This document shows positions 11,434 through 21,300 of a DNA stretch of 64,000 bases, piece after piece; position 1 is the first letter of the stretch, and every line of letters starts with the position of its first letter. Below the pieces are notes generated by a model, which was not told where the DNA came from, ran no database searches, and saw nothing but the letters and a program-made list of their open reading frames with translations. The position numbers and the translations under genes were made by a program. Source of the stretch: Stratiolaelaps scimitus (Eukaryota > Arthropoda > Arachnida > Mesostigmata > Laelapidae); NCBI GenBank assembly GCA_019614645.1, contig JABWDB010000002.1:18017501-18081500 (forward strand), given 5' to 3'.

Positions 11434-12300
11434 CTAGGCGAAAAAATGAATAAGCTTTCTAACCAATTTACCGGTGGCAAAACGGGGAAGAGCGTCTGTC
11501 GTCACTGAGACGCCCATATAAAGTAGTATCGTCCACCAGCTCCAGCTGGATTGCCGCTCTACACGAACCCATGCAAGGCAGGCCGCCATAGGAATAAGCC
11601 CTATTGAGATCGGGCCATGTGGGTGGCTCGCGTAGAAATCGAACATGGTGAGGCTAATATAAGCGAATAGCAGTGAAACAAGAGAATCGCTAACAAGCGA
11701 TGCAACAAAGGTGACCATAACATTTCGATGCCAACGAGACTTGTCGTTCAGGTACGCCAGGCTGACTTGCAATACGACATGATAGAAATAAACTAGATTA
11801 ACTGATACAATGACCGATGGGACCACGATAACGATCGGATCAAAACACATTACCGCTGTGGCAACACTCAGCAATACTGCAAACGTCGTGAGCTGAAAGT
11901 GTGTCCACACCAAGCGGTCAACGATGATCCTTCGACGCTTAGCCGTATCGTGAATATCTTTCAGCTCTCCTGAACTACTCGCGACCGAACGGAATCCAGC
12001 CGCAACATCATTTGCAATATATCTACTGAGTGCTATGGAGGCATGTACTTGCTGTCGAAGGATGGGGTATTGCCTGAGCGAGTTCCACTCGCGCGTCTCA
12101 CTGAGTAGTGGCTCGATAAGCGTGCAATAAAGTACCACATCCAGCAAAACGAGTAGAACCGTTTGTGTCGTGCAGCCTTGCTGGCTTGCGTTATCGTTCG
12201 ACTTGATACGTATCAAGCTCGGCGCGCGAGGCTGTAGTTGGAAGTTCTGCCAGCTTTGCAGAGTCGCCTTGCTCTCGTCGCGCTGCCCGGTGTCACTCAT
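11434..12300 (-). CDS. SLC41-like paralogue 2, half-size divergent member
   Basis: The ATG at 12300 gives 288 residues and follows a likely acceptor (TTTACGTCCAG then G-ATG), so an upstream untranslated exon is possible. Homology to the intact neighbours shows in the order of segments: HFQLTTFAVLLSV for QFQATIVSLLASL, SDSLVSLLFAYISLTMF for GDISTLALFAYISLAMF, then GPISIGLIPM and a WTILLYMGVSVTTD helix. The GLKGN and NPDN ion-site motifs of the first MgtE repeat are absent, and the protein stops before the second repeat. The frame has stayed open over 860 bases, which argues for constraint or recent loss. It may be a membrane protein with a non-transport role, or a decaying gene. Family membership is inferred from alignment by eye. 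Confidence 0.6.
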   Translation of the reverse strand: MSDTGQRDESKATLQSWQNFQLQPRAPSLIRIKSNDNASQQGCTTQTVLLVLLDVVLYCTLIEPLLSETREWNSLRQYPILRQQVHASIALSRYIANDVAAGFRSVASSSGELKDIHDTAKRRRIIVDRLVWTHFQLTTFAVLLSVATAVMCFDPIVIVVPSVIVSVNLVYFYHVVLQVSLAYLNDKSRWHRNVMVTFVASLVSDSLVSLLFAYISLTMFDFYASHPHGPISIGLIPMAACLAWVRVERQSSWSWWTILLYMGVSVTTDALPRFATGKLVRKLIHFFA

Positions 12301-13938
12301 CCTGGACGTAAACCGTCTACTGATGGGGAACCCCACTAAAGCAGCGTACCTCAACAACAACGCAGGCCTCTTCTGAGAGATTCAGTCTGATTACGGAGGT
12401 CGGGGACTTGATCCCCAAAGGGGCGTACCCGTCTTGACCATCGGGAAATCTTCGAAACGAGTGTCCTTTCTCCGATCTCGTTTCGTGTTCGATTGTTCCA
12501 GTTGTTCGGTGAACCCCGCCGCTCATTCTCGCTCTGTTGGCTGTCTCGTCTTTGATTGTCTCGTAATTTCTGTCTGCAATGGTTGTCTGCAGACGTGAGC
12601 GCAACCCACGTTGATACTGCTGGTGTTGTTGAACTTGAAGCAATAACAACAACAGCAACAATTAACTGAGCAATTGAAGCAGGGCTAACTAAGACGAACT
12701 CATATGGACCGGGATATTCGCCTGTAACGCGCTGCTTTCAATGCGCCCACCAGCGCTTTGTATCAAGCCACTTTCTAGCTCTATGTGATGTGCCGTTGTC
12801 AAAATCGTATAACGACACTAACTACATTTGTTTAACGAGTCGTCGAAGTGCCCAATCACAAAAACCTCAGAAATTTCCATCTGCTTAACTCAAATTGAAT
12901 TCATCTCTGACTTAATTTCCTTGACCTCGTCCTCAGCTGTGTTCTTCAACGTAGCTGTGATCAAGGCAACCTCGACAATGGTTACATTCCGGAGAACATG
13001 CACAATTTTAGAGAACGGTTTCGACCAATGGACAATAATAATAATAACAATAATAGCAAACACTTTATTCAAAGGTATAATATAATTGTTACAAGTCTCA
13101 CTTATGTGCATATTATCGCCATATCTTGTCTAACAGGAAAAAACTGCGACCGCTCTTTTCAATTAATAGTGATCGCTTTGGATTTGACTATAATAATAAT
13201 AATACTGATACAACAGTGACATAATACCAGAAGGGGTTTGCGAAGTCTCAACAGCTCATCCATTCTCTTAAACACGTGCACAGCACCTGGCAGGCTTGTC
13301 CACTTGTGGGCCCTCCTAATTCGAGCTTACTAAATATAGCAGCGTTAAATCTAATACACAATAAACAGAAAAAAAACAGGCCATTTTCTTTCAAAAGTCC
13401 AGTTTATTTACTTAAACTAAACTACGCTCTCTCCATTAAGATCGTAGCGGTACAAACGTACACGTGTACCTACACAGCCTACGGCCATCCGAGAATGCAG
13501 AGGCGACGACGAAACCTTTAGGGGTAAAAGGATTCAAATGAATCATCTGCTACTGAGGAGGTTGGCCTGAACAGGCCTGAGGACTCTCATTTGTGCTGAG
13601 TTTGAGTGAGTCGTAGGTCAGAACATGAATGAAACTCTGCTTCCACGACATAGTCTAAAAATAGCGGTCTCAGGTTCTCATTTTCAGATACAGATATGTG
13701 CACGGTAAACTCGTACAGTGTGACTGCAAACAAAGAACCCGTATTTTATATTGTTAAAATAGCTAAATATATTGGTTTTGAGCACTCCCGAGAGAGCCAG
13801 TCCATCCGTGTTCTTTCCGAGCGAATGTTCTCTTCTATAACATTACACTATGTCCCTTGCACATCGTTACCTAACAATCCTTATCTATCCTCATGTGTTC
13901 CTAAGTTGTGTATGTAACCTTGGCCCAGTGGTATCCTC

Positions 13939-13988
13939 ACAACGGGTATTGTCCTTTTGTTGCAGGCCAAAAGGACAACACCCGTTGT
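13939..13988. repeat. Near-perfect 21-bp inverted repeat (hairpin)
   Basis: The left arm 13939-13959 and right arm 13968-13988 pair over 21 bp with one mismatch, around an 8-base loop (TTGCAGGC). An A-rich run follows. Just upstream, GGCCCAGTGGT at about 13922-13932 resembles a tRNA A box. It could be a small hairpin RNA, a folded terminal repeat of a small transposon, or part of a tRNA-derived element. No coding frame uses it. Confidence 0.85.
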
Positions 13989-14311
13989 CAAAAAAAAAAG
14001 TGATACAGCCGAGCGCTTTGGCCTCATGGACGTCCTAGACGCCTTCGACCTCTCCTTGTTATCTATACACTTTTATTTTGCTATTGAGAATTTGTATCAA
14101 CTCAGTCTTGCTGTATGTGCGTTCGTAATGCCGTAAAGCTCCATGAACCAACAACAACGACGGCACCTACAATTATTTCATATAACACTTTAAGTAGCAG
14201 AGTTTGTAGCATTCGTTGGCTAGTTAATCGGCAATACCCGAATATGTAGGACGTTTGCTTTGTGCAACCTCTTCAGCTGCCATCCGGTGATTTCTATGCG
14301 AGACTTAAATT

Positions 14312-14313
<2 letters not shown>

Positions 14314-14344
<31 letters not shown>
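14314..14344. repeat. TA dinucleotide microsatellite
   Basis: A perfect alternating AT run of about 31 bases lies in the spacer between paralogues 2 and 3, about 440 bases beyond the 3' end of paralogue 3. Confidence 0.95.
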
Positions 14345-14345
<1 letters not shown>

Positions 14346-14785
14346 CTTCCAGAGGGTGCTTTTTTCCAAGCCTGCACGCAGAATTAAGACTGACTCACAC
14401 TAATCCTCACTACTGAATTATAGTAAGTACAGACAAAAACGCTTCGAGTATTATTTGCACTAGATTTAAATCACCAGTGGCCACCAGAGCGAATGTCATC
14501 GGTGTATTAATATCGTAATAAATACTATAGATTTTCAGCCACGCGCTAGCTGACGACGTTAATGTACATTCATCTCAGCGAATGATGATAATCAATAGCT
14601 CCTACAACACTCGATGTAATCGCAGATGCCTCGCTCGGACTATCCTGCCGTTCTTCTTTCCATCTATTACGGTACACATTTTGACTTTGTAGCGCGACAA
14701 CCAACGCATAGGTGTCAACGCGTTGATAGTCCGTTTACGGTGATGCATGAATCACATTGGTAATTAATGTAGTTTAATGTCGATA

Positions 14786-16000
14786 TCAGATTTCCCGCAC
14801 TGGTCCACTGCGGTAAATTTGGGTAAAGTCCGTCAGTAAGCCGGCGTTTGGTTGGAGCTTAGAACGTCGAGACGACACCCGCTCTTTTATGTTGGACAGG
14901 CAGAAACTCACAGCAACACATATTTGTCCTAATAGTAGGCCGACGGATAGGAGGTCCACTATAGGAGAAGATGCGGCTTCCTCTTCGAGAAGGTGCTCCC
15001 GGACGGACACAAGCAATACAGAACATACGCAGTAGTAATCGCGAAAATGTTCTGCGGCACTTTTTCGTCTATAGCTTCGTAGCACACTTCTGCGCCACAG
15101 CTCTGTCGTCAACTGACAAACATTTAGTAAATAGAGGCTTTCGTGTAGCCTCGCTATGGCGAAAATGCCCGGTGACAAGTGGCCGTGGCTTCTAGGCGTC
15201 ATAACCCATGAACGATGGCTAACGCCCAAGCTAATGGAGCCACACATGGCGAACAGTATTGATTCCCACGAACGCTGCAGAAACTGCCGTTCATACAGGC
15301 TCCCATGGGTGATATGGGTCCACAGTGGGCAAAGACCGAGTGGAATGCATGCCAGCACTACGGGTACGAACAGATAGTCATTTTTGAGAGGGAATATCGC
15401 TAACGAAACGCAGACGAGAACGAGCACCGTTGAAATCTTGATCAGAGGTGACGCCGCTAGGTCTGCTACCACTTGTGCACGATTAGTGCCTCTTCGGCCG
15501 GCCGCAATCAGGATTAGAGCCACATATATGATGAGGCAAGAAATCCAAGACGTCAAAATGATCGATGAAGTGAATACGATCCAGTCGCGCAGGCAGTGTC
15601 TCATGGACGGATCGATGATAGCGTGACCCGGCAGGATAAAGATGCAGCCAAGCAGTGGTACGATCGTCGCCTGCAGCTGTGCCGAGGCAAAAGTGCCTCG
15701 ATGCAAGTCAAATAGAGCATCCATGTTATAGGCTCGCCCATAATTTGACACTGTTATGAGTCGTTCGGCAATCATACGCTGAATATAGTTTAAGATTGCT
15801 AGCAGAGTTGGCAAGAATACGACGAAGTTACTGATGTTTAAGATCATACTCGTCTGTATGATCGTGTCCATTAAGAATAACGTGGCCAGCAGATCAATGG
15901 TTTGATCTTGAATACGAGTCCTTAGGCTCCTCGGCGCATCGTTGACGCGCATATCGAGATCGTACAAAGCAGCTCGCGGGTTCCTCAAAGAGACCGCCAT
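14786..16000 (-). CDS. SLC41-like paralogue 3, full-length fold without ion-site motifs
   Basis: The ATG at 16000 gives 404 residues in one exon. It aligns along nearly its whole length with the intact paralogues: FLPTLLAILNYIQRMIAERL replaces VPTLLGLKGNLEMTVTARL, AQLQATIVPLLG matches TQFQATIVSLLAS, FPLKNDYLFVPVVLACIPLG matches FAVKEYLYIPITLTCVLMLL, and VCQLTTELWRRS matches ICRMTTILRQNS. The GLKGN loop is lost, NPDNVAAPLASSLGD has become NRAQVVADLAASPLIK, and the second-repeat GxxGN and DPD motifs are gone. Hydrophobic segments and an open frame of over 1.2 kb persist. Protein-level selection with a changed role is as plausible as slow decay. Known SLC41 carriers bind Mg2+ through these motifs, so transport by this copy is doubtful. 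Confidence 0.65.
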   Translation of the reverse strand: MAVSLRNPRAALYDLDMRVNDAPRSLRTRIQDQTIDLLATLFLMDTIIQTSMILNISNFVVFLPTLLAILNYIQRMIAERLITVSNYGRAYNMDALFDLHRGTFASAQLQATIVPLLGCIFILPGHAIIDPSMRHCLRDWIVFTSSIILTSWISCLIIYVALILIAAGRRGTNRAQVVADLAASPLIKISTVLVLVCVSLAIFPLKNDYLFVPVVLACIPLGLCPLWTHITHGSLYERQFLQRSWESILFAMCGSISLGVSHRSWVMTPRSHGHLSPGIFAIARLHESLYLLNVCQLTTELWRRSVLRSYRRKSAAEHFRDYYCVCSVLLVSVREHLLEEEAASSPIVDLLSVGLLLGQICVAVSFCLSNIKERVSSRRSKLQPNAGLLTDFTQIYRSGPVREI

Positions 16001-19000
16001 TTCGATTAGAGTCGTTTGTCCGGAACTTGTGGAAGACACGGACAATCTAAGTAGACGACAGAGGCAAAATCGCCTCGGTCAGAAAAGCCCGTCACCTATG
16101 CCGACACACAGGCACCCGAGCACAATGCCATCCGACTTTTAACTTGCTAAATGCCACCACTTCTTCGAAATCAGTCAGTCTTTCACAACGGTCAGGTGCA
16201 GTTTGTATGTTCACTACGATTAGCTGCAGTTCCACCTCTGTAGCCGCTAGAACGGACGACTTGACAGTAACGAAGCGAAGATGTACTAGCTTTGGACAGC
16301 CTCAATCAACAAGCGCCGTCGCCCAGGCTTGCTTAGCGCTTGTCCGTGTCGCCAATCGATCACTGCGACATCGTAACTGTCTCTATCGCAATTATGAGGG
16401 TTGTTTTTTTTCATACAAAGTAAAGCTTACTCCAGACTTATTTTTCAGTTCGACTTATTCGATCTGCTGGTGTTACCTGAAAGATAAAGAATATCAAAAA
16501 CAGTAGCAAAGTTTCAATGTCAACTTAGGTAGATAACACTAAATGTAGTCGCAACACCCCCGTTGCACAAACGGAGTTAGATCTAGTTCAGTTTTATACG
16601 TATATCCCTATTCACTTATCTTAGATTGTGAGAAAAGCTGCTTTAGGGCAAGTTTCAGTTACTTAACAAGTGCTAGCTTACGCCTATCGTGTGTTCAGCT
16701 TTTTCGTAACAGATATCGCGAAACTGTGTGAACATCCCGCTGAATCTGTTTACCGCTGTGGTTCTCCAACGAATAGCACACGATTGTCTTCGATGGCATA
16801 CCTCATATCACCGTTTAAATGTATGGCGAATCGCCATCTGAGAATCGACGATATCTCTAACAACATCAGCGTATTCCTATCGAATCAGTGTAACCGCGAT
16901 TAATTTGAGTTGAGTACACAATCGCCGTGTTCATTGAATGAATTACGATCTCCTCGATTGACATTGCCACGTGACAGTCCCGTGGTACCTGGTCTTGATT
17001 ATGGTGTGCTATTTTTTATTAACTTTACCTTGTTGTATAGTGATACTTGGCCCATGCGAAAATGAAAGCCAGCAAAGGCAGAGGCGACACTATGCCTAGC
17101 CAGCATGAACATACCTAGGAATCTTCGTCGCCTCGAAATCGAGCCCCGTTCACAAACAACAGTGGCAAACGCTTCCGACTAGCTTTACTCAATCCTCGAG
17201 GGCAGACGCTTTTCGACATTTCAATGTGGCTTTTTGTTGAACGGCAGGATCCAAGCAGTGCACGCGACGTGGGCGCACGTTGTCGCTATTTGCGGGCGAC
17301 GCTTGCTTGCTGGCTTCGTAGTATTTCGAATAACTCAGATCTTGTTCTTTATAGCTGATCGTCAGCTGTCTTTCCATGGCGGAAGGACCTCGGTGTCTCT
17401 ATGCAGTAGCATTTGCTTCAAGGACCTATTCGTGTCGGTCATGGTCGAACTCACACCTGGGTTTCCTTCGACAGACCCAACGATATCTCGGCAGGGAAAT
17501 ATTATAACCGTATCGCAGGTAAAACACAGTTTTTGGGGAGCGAGCCCCAATCGAGCACAAATCGTAGTGGTGTACTGTTCGTGGCTTCTCTTTGAATCAC
17601 ACTCGAAGAGATACCCATTAGCGGACCAGACCACGCCACTGCACAGTAACTCGGGTCTTAAGAAGCTTATGTTTAGTCGAAGATGACGCCGTCGTTGATC
17701 ACATTGATGATAGTCATAATTGCTGAATTTCCTGGTCCGCATATGAAATATTACCTGAGGGTTGTGTCATTATTATTATTGAGTAATAATAATATTTAGC
17801 TATGACTCTAAGCAATGAATAATAACGCAATTGTTTTGCCAAGTTAAAATAATGCACTTGAACTTCGTGTTAAGATTAGCACACGCAATGCGAGTTTCGT
17901 GTGATCCTCTACACGAGTATATTACTAGTAATGTGGTTCGCATGGGAGACGACGACCGCGGTCACCGTTGCTGTGTTTCTTGAGTGATTTTTATATTTAT
18001 CTACGAACAAATCGGCAAACATTGTCTTGTTGTTGAAAAAGCCCCTGTCGATACCATTCATATCTTACAATCTACGACCAATTCTGATACCATGTTTGTG
18101 TATTTGTGTGTGTGTGTGCTTGTTTGTGTGTGTAAACAATCACTTAACGGCGTAGGGAGTTCACAGCAAAATAAAATATTTAAAGTGGCGTCTGCATACG
18201 TCCGAAAACCCTTGCTGGACGATGGCAGTTACCGTTTGCATTCGATTTACTGTGGCAGTTTTTTGGCCTACATGTATAATTAGCCACTATAATAATAATA
18301 ATCACCATCATCATCATGAGATACGACTTAACAATTCAGTAACAAAAATTTGAACGAGAAACTCTCTTATCAAACAAAACTATCATTTGATGTAACGAAT
18401 AAAACTTTTTATTTATTTCAAGCGACGTGTGGTTGTGTTAGCAACACTTGCTGACATCTTAGAGTAACGTCTAAAAAACAATCAACTGTCGTATGCGTGT
18501 CCAGCCCCTGAGTTCGCAACGAACCTCATATCGATATTCATTACCATTACTTAACAACCAGATAGGGGGCGAGATGATCGACGAGCTTTGCTTTTGCAAA
18601 AGCGTGTGTATTAGAAAAAAGTCCATATACTCGAGGCCCAACACGGCCATGGCTGAATTATCTTGGACCCTAATTTGTTTATTGACGTAGGTGCGGGTTT
18701 TTTCAATTTTTTCAATGCTAAAGTTCTCCCCTGCCCACCACCACTGTCATCGTCCGTGGGCAAACTGCACCTGTACAATCGCATGTCAAATTGTATAATA
18801 CGAATGGTATTTATAAATAAATGCCAAAACAAAAAAGGAAACCTTTTTTGTTGCGACAATTTCATTAGTCGAGTCCAATATCATGAGCCAACACGTCAGC
18901 ACTCACTTTTACTCCTGCTTGCAATCGTTAACCATTCAACTAGAAGAGCAACCGCAGACTTCCAAAGCTGCCACTAAATCGAATATATATATATATATAT

Positions 19001-19509
19001 ATATCTTATATATGTAATACATTGAACGGGCAAAGAGAATAGCCACATCTTTGCGTATATCAAATAAATACTTCATTATTATTACATTTATTATAGTCAT
19101 TCGTACAATTAACAGCTCTATATACATATATTTATTAACATCCTAGAGTTGTATGAAATAAATGATGATTATGTCGATGTGTGATGTGTATATACGTGTG
19201 CTATTCATGAGTTACTCGTACGCCTCTGGGCTCTAGAGCCTATTGAGTTTAACAATTGTAAAAACCTATCTTGACGAAAGGTCTCCAACCCACTATTATT
19301 CTGTCGACCCGATCACTGGATCGACCAATTCGACCCATTGACATGATCAATTGCTACCGCAATTGATTCACCGTGACGTACTCCAATGTGCGTCCATCAT
19401 ATCTCGGTCACAGCAGAAGAAGCGGTGACCGCATGAAGACCATCATATCACTTAAACACACTTTAAGTTCTGTCTCTGCGCCGGCACAGCAAAACGTTCG
19501 CAGCCTGCG
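16001..19509. other. Intergenic, possible transposon remnant, microsatellites
   Basis: No intact gene is found. A minus-strand frame at 17189-17742 has weak transposase-like composition (see findings). Trinucleotide ATT/AAT runs lie near 17769-17795 and 18290-18317, and a TA run at about 18983-19004. The lower part of the 3' flank of paralogue 4, including AATAAA signals on the minus strand at 19131-19136 and 19087-19092, lies at 19050-19140. Confidence 0.5.
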
Positions 19510-21096
19510 CTAGTACTGTAACGTTGTAGTTGCGTTGTTGAACGCGTCGAAATATGGCGTCGTAAACTCAAGCAAACGCTGTGATTTCATCACGCTCGGG
19601 TCGTGCAGTCGATAGAGGATGATGAAGATGGCGCATGTGAATGCGCCGCCGGTGAGATCCGCCACCGCGGTCAGTATCGGAATCGAGGCAACATCCGGAT
19701 CGATTCCCCAGCGCCAGAGTTGTACAACGGTCTCCCGAGTGAGGAACAACATGATGAGCGCATGGACGAAGACCAGCGACAGAAAGGTCACCACGTAAAC
19801 AGCGGTGATGCTCACCTCCTGGGTGAAGAACGATATGATAGGTAAAAAGATCGCGTGTGCGATAAGCGGGAGAACCAGCAACAGCTGGAACGTCGCGTTG
19901 AGACTTTCGAAATTGTTACCGCCACAGCGGAACGGATTGTCGGCCCGCATCGCTGGCGCGGTTCCGTTATCCTTGCCGAGTACACTGTTCTGCCGTAGGA
20001 TGGTGGTCATGCGGCAGATCAGTATCACAAGTAGGTTGCCGCAAACGCCGCTCACGACGGGCACGTACGCAGGGGCTGCAGCCAAATCTTGGGTTGCCGC
20101 GTCGAGGATGTAGCCCGCTCCGAGGGATATGCACATGGCGAGCAGTATTGGGAACCAACCGTGCTGCAGATGGGCACGAACATCTGGACTACGACAGGCT
20201 AGATAACCCCATAGCGGGCATAGAAGCATGAGGACGAACGTGAGCGTGATTGGTATGTAGGGATATTCCTTGACGGCGAACATCCATAATGAAATGTAGG
20301 CGAACAGAGCAAGTGTTGAGATATCGCCGAGAGACGATGCCAACGGTGCGGCCACGTTGTCCGGATTGACGCGAAGCTTACGGCTTGCCACGACTACGCC
20401 GGTCATGAGAAGGCCAAGGAAGAGGCAGGCTACTGCAGCCGTCACAACGGATGATGAAACGACAACGAGACTGTTGGCCAACGAGAGATTCGATGGATCC
20501 TTGATGGCCTGAATGCCGAGGGTGAGAAGGCTGGCCAGCAGTGACACGATCGTCGCCTGGAACTGTGTTAAGAGGAGATCGTCTCGAAGGAAGGTTAGCA
20601 GTACCTTCGGGTCGTCCAGCTTTCCAAGGTTTGATGCTGTACAGAGTCGAGCAGTGACCGTCATCTCGAGGTTTCCTTTCAGTCCTAGGAGTGTAGGCAC
20701 CAATGTGATGAGGCTGTCGATCATCTTGAAGTTATCCCACTCTTTAACACCGTCGAGTAAGATACCCGTACACATTGAACCGAAGCCAGCCACTAGAAAA
20801 GGTCCAACGACCTGTAGCAGCGTTATCAGCCATCCTTCGTTTCCTGGCAGCGTTTTCACGTCCCCTTTCAGATCAATGTCGCTTGCAGACACCTTATCAC
20901 TTACGGTGGAAATCAGACTTCCAGATGAGCCCGCTGACTCGGACGAACTGCATACCGTAATCTGCTCGAGAGGCGTTATGTGACCGAGACTTTTATATTT
21001 TCCCTCACTGATCGAATCGCAGTCGATAGCGACTTCACACCCCATTGCGATATTTAGCTCCGATACTGAAGGCGAATACCCGTTGTTGGCGGGCAT
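19510..21096 (-). CDS. SLC41-like divalent-cation transporter, paralogue 4 (intact)
   Basis: A single-exon gene of 528 residues. The N-terminal ~85 residues are cytosolic-type and Ser-rich (SSSESAGSSGS, 50-60). Two MgtE repeats follow. Repeat 1 has VPTLLGLKGNLEM (133-145) and VNPDNVAAPLASSLGD (243-258). Repeat 2 has VPVVSGVCGNLL (345-356) and GIDPDVASIP...ADLTGG (464-484). In SLC41A1 and bacterial MgtE these motifs line the Mg2+ path. The usual second Gly of GxGGN is Cys352 here. Length fits SLC41A proteins (about 510-570). Vertebrate SLC41 genes are multi-exon, so the uninterrupted frame is notable. The ATG at 21096 is chosen because MPxNNxYSPxxSEL is shared with paralogue 6. A shared upstream block lies at 21253-21300. 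It is expected in the plasma or an internal membrane as a Mg2+ carrier. Confidence 0.9.
   Translation of the reverse strand: MPANNGYSPSVSELNIAMGCEVAIDCDSISEGKYKSLGHITPLEQITVCSSSESAGSSGSLISTVSDKVSASDIDLKGDVKTLPGNEGWLITLLQVVGPFLVAGFGSMCTGILLDGVKEWDNFKMIDSLITLVPTLLGLKGNLEMTVTARLCTASNLGKLDDPKVLLTFLRDDLLLTQFQATIVSLLASLLTLGIQAIKDPSNLSLANSLVVVSSSVVTAAVACLFLGLLMTGVVVASRKLRVNPDNVAAPLASSLGDISTLALFAYISLWMFAVKEYPYIPITLTFVLMLLCPLWGYLACRSPDVRAHLQHGWFPILLAMCISLGAGYILDAATQDLAAAPAYVPVVSGVCGNLLVILICRMTTILRQNSVLGKDNGTAPAMRADNPFRCGGNNFESLNATFQLLLVLPLIAHAIFLPIISFFTQEVSITAVYVVTFLSLVFVHALIMLFLTRETVVQLWRWGIDPDVASIPILTAVADLTGGAFTCAIFIILYRLHDPSVMKSQRLLEFTTPYFDAFNNATTTLQY
19959..20236 (-). repeat. 278-bp tract identical to paralogue 6 (conversion tract, copy 1)
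   Basis: Every base from 19959 to 20236 equals 29268-29545. The bounding differences are at 19958 (G against A) and 20237 (A against C). The tract covers the end of repeat 1 and start of repeat 2, including synonymous positions, whereas the coding sequence on both sides differs every few tens of bases or less. Confidence 0.85.
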
Positions 21097-21252
21097 CTCG
21101 AGGTTCGACTCGTGGCCACTTGACTGTGGCGAGATTGCGGGAAATTGAGCGAGCCTCCCGAGGGAGGGTTAGTTCGCGGGCGCTCCGAACACGCTCCCCA
21201 GGCTCCACGCTCGTCTCTGCCATCCAAAATACACCCACCGTGTGAATACTGG

Positions 21253-21300
21253 TCGAATCCAACTTTACGAGGGGGCAACAAGGCATCAGAGTATACACCG
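21253..21300 (-). promoter_or_regulatory. Conserved upstream block of paralogue 4
   Basis: A 48-bp segment about 157-204 bp upstream of the ATG aligns without gaps to 30571-30618 (37 of 48 bases equal) and with one small gap to 26537-26587. Shared cores are AGGGGGCA and GGCATC on the plus strand. It is a promoter or 5' untranslated element by position; which one cannot be told. Confidence 0.5.

Larger units (their letters stand above)
12301..14785. other. Intergenic region holding a strong hairpin
   Basis: No gene is recognised. The main structure is the 21-bp hairpin at 13939-13988. ATA/AAT triplet runs occur at about 13034-13055 and 13189-13202, and a TA microsatellite at 14314-14344. Confidence 0.6.
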
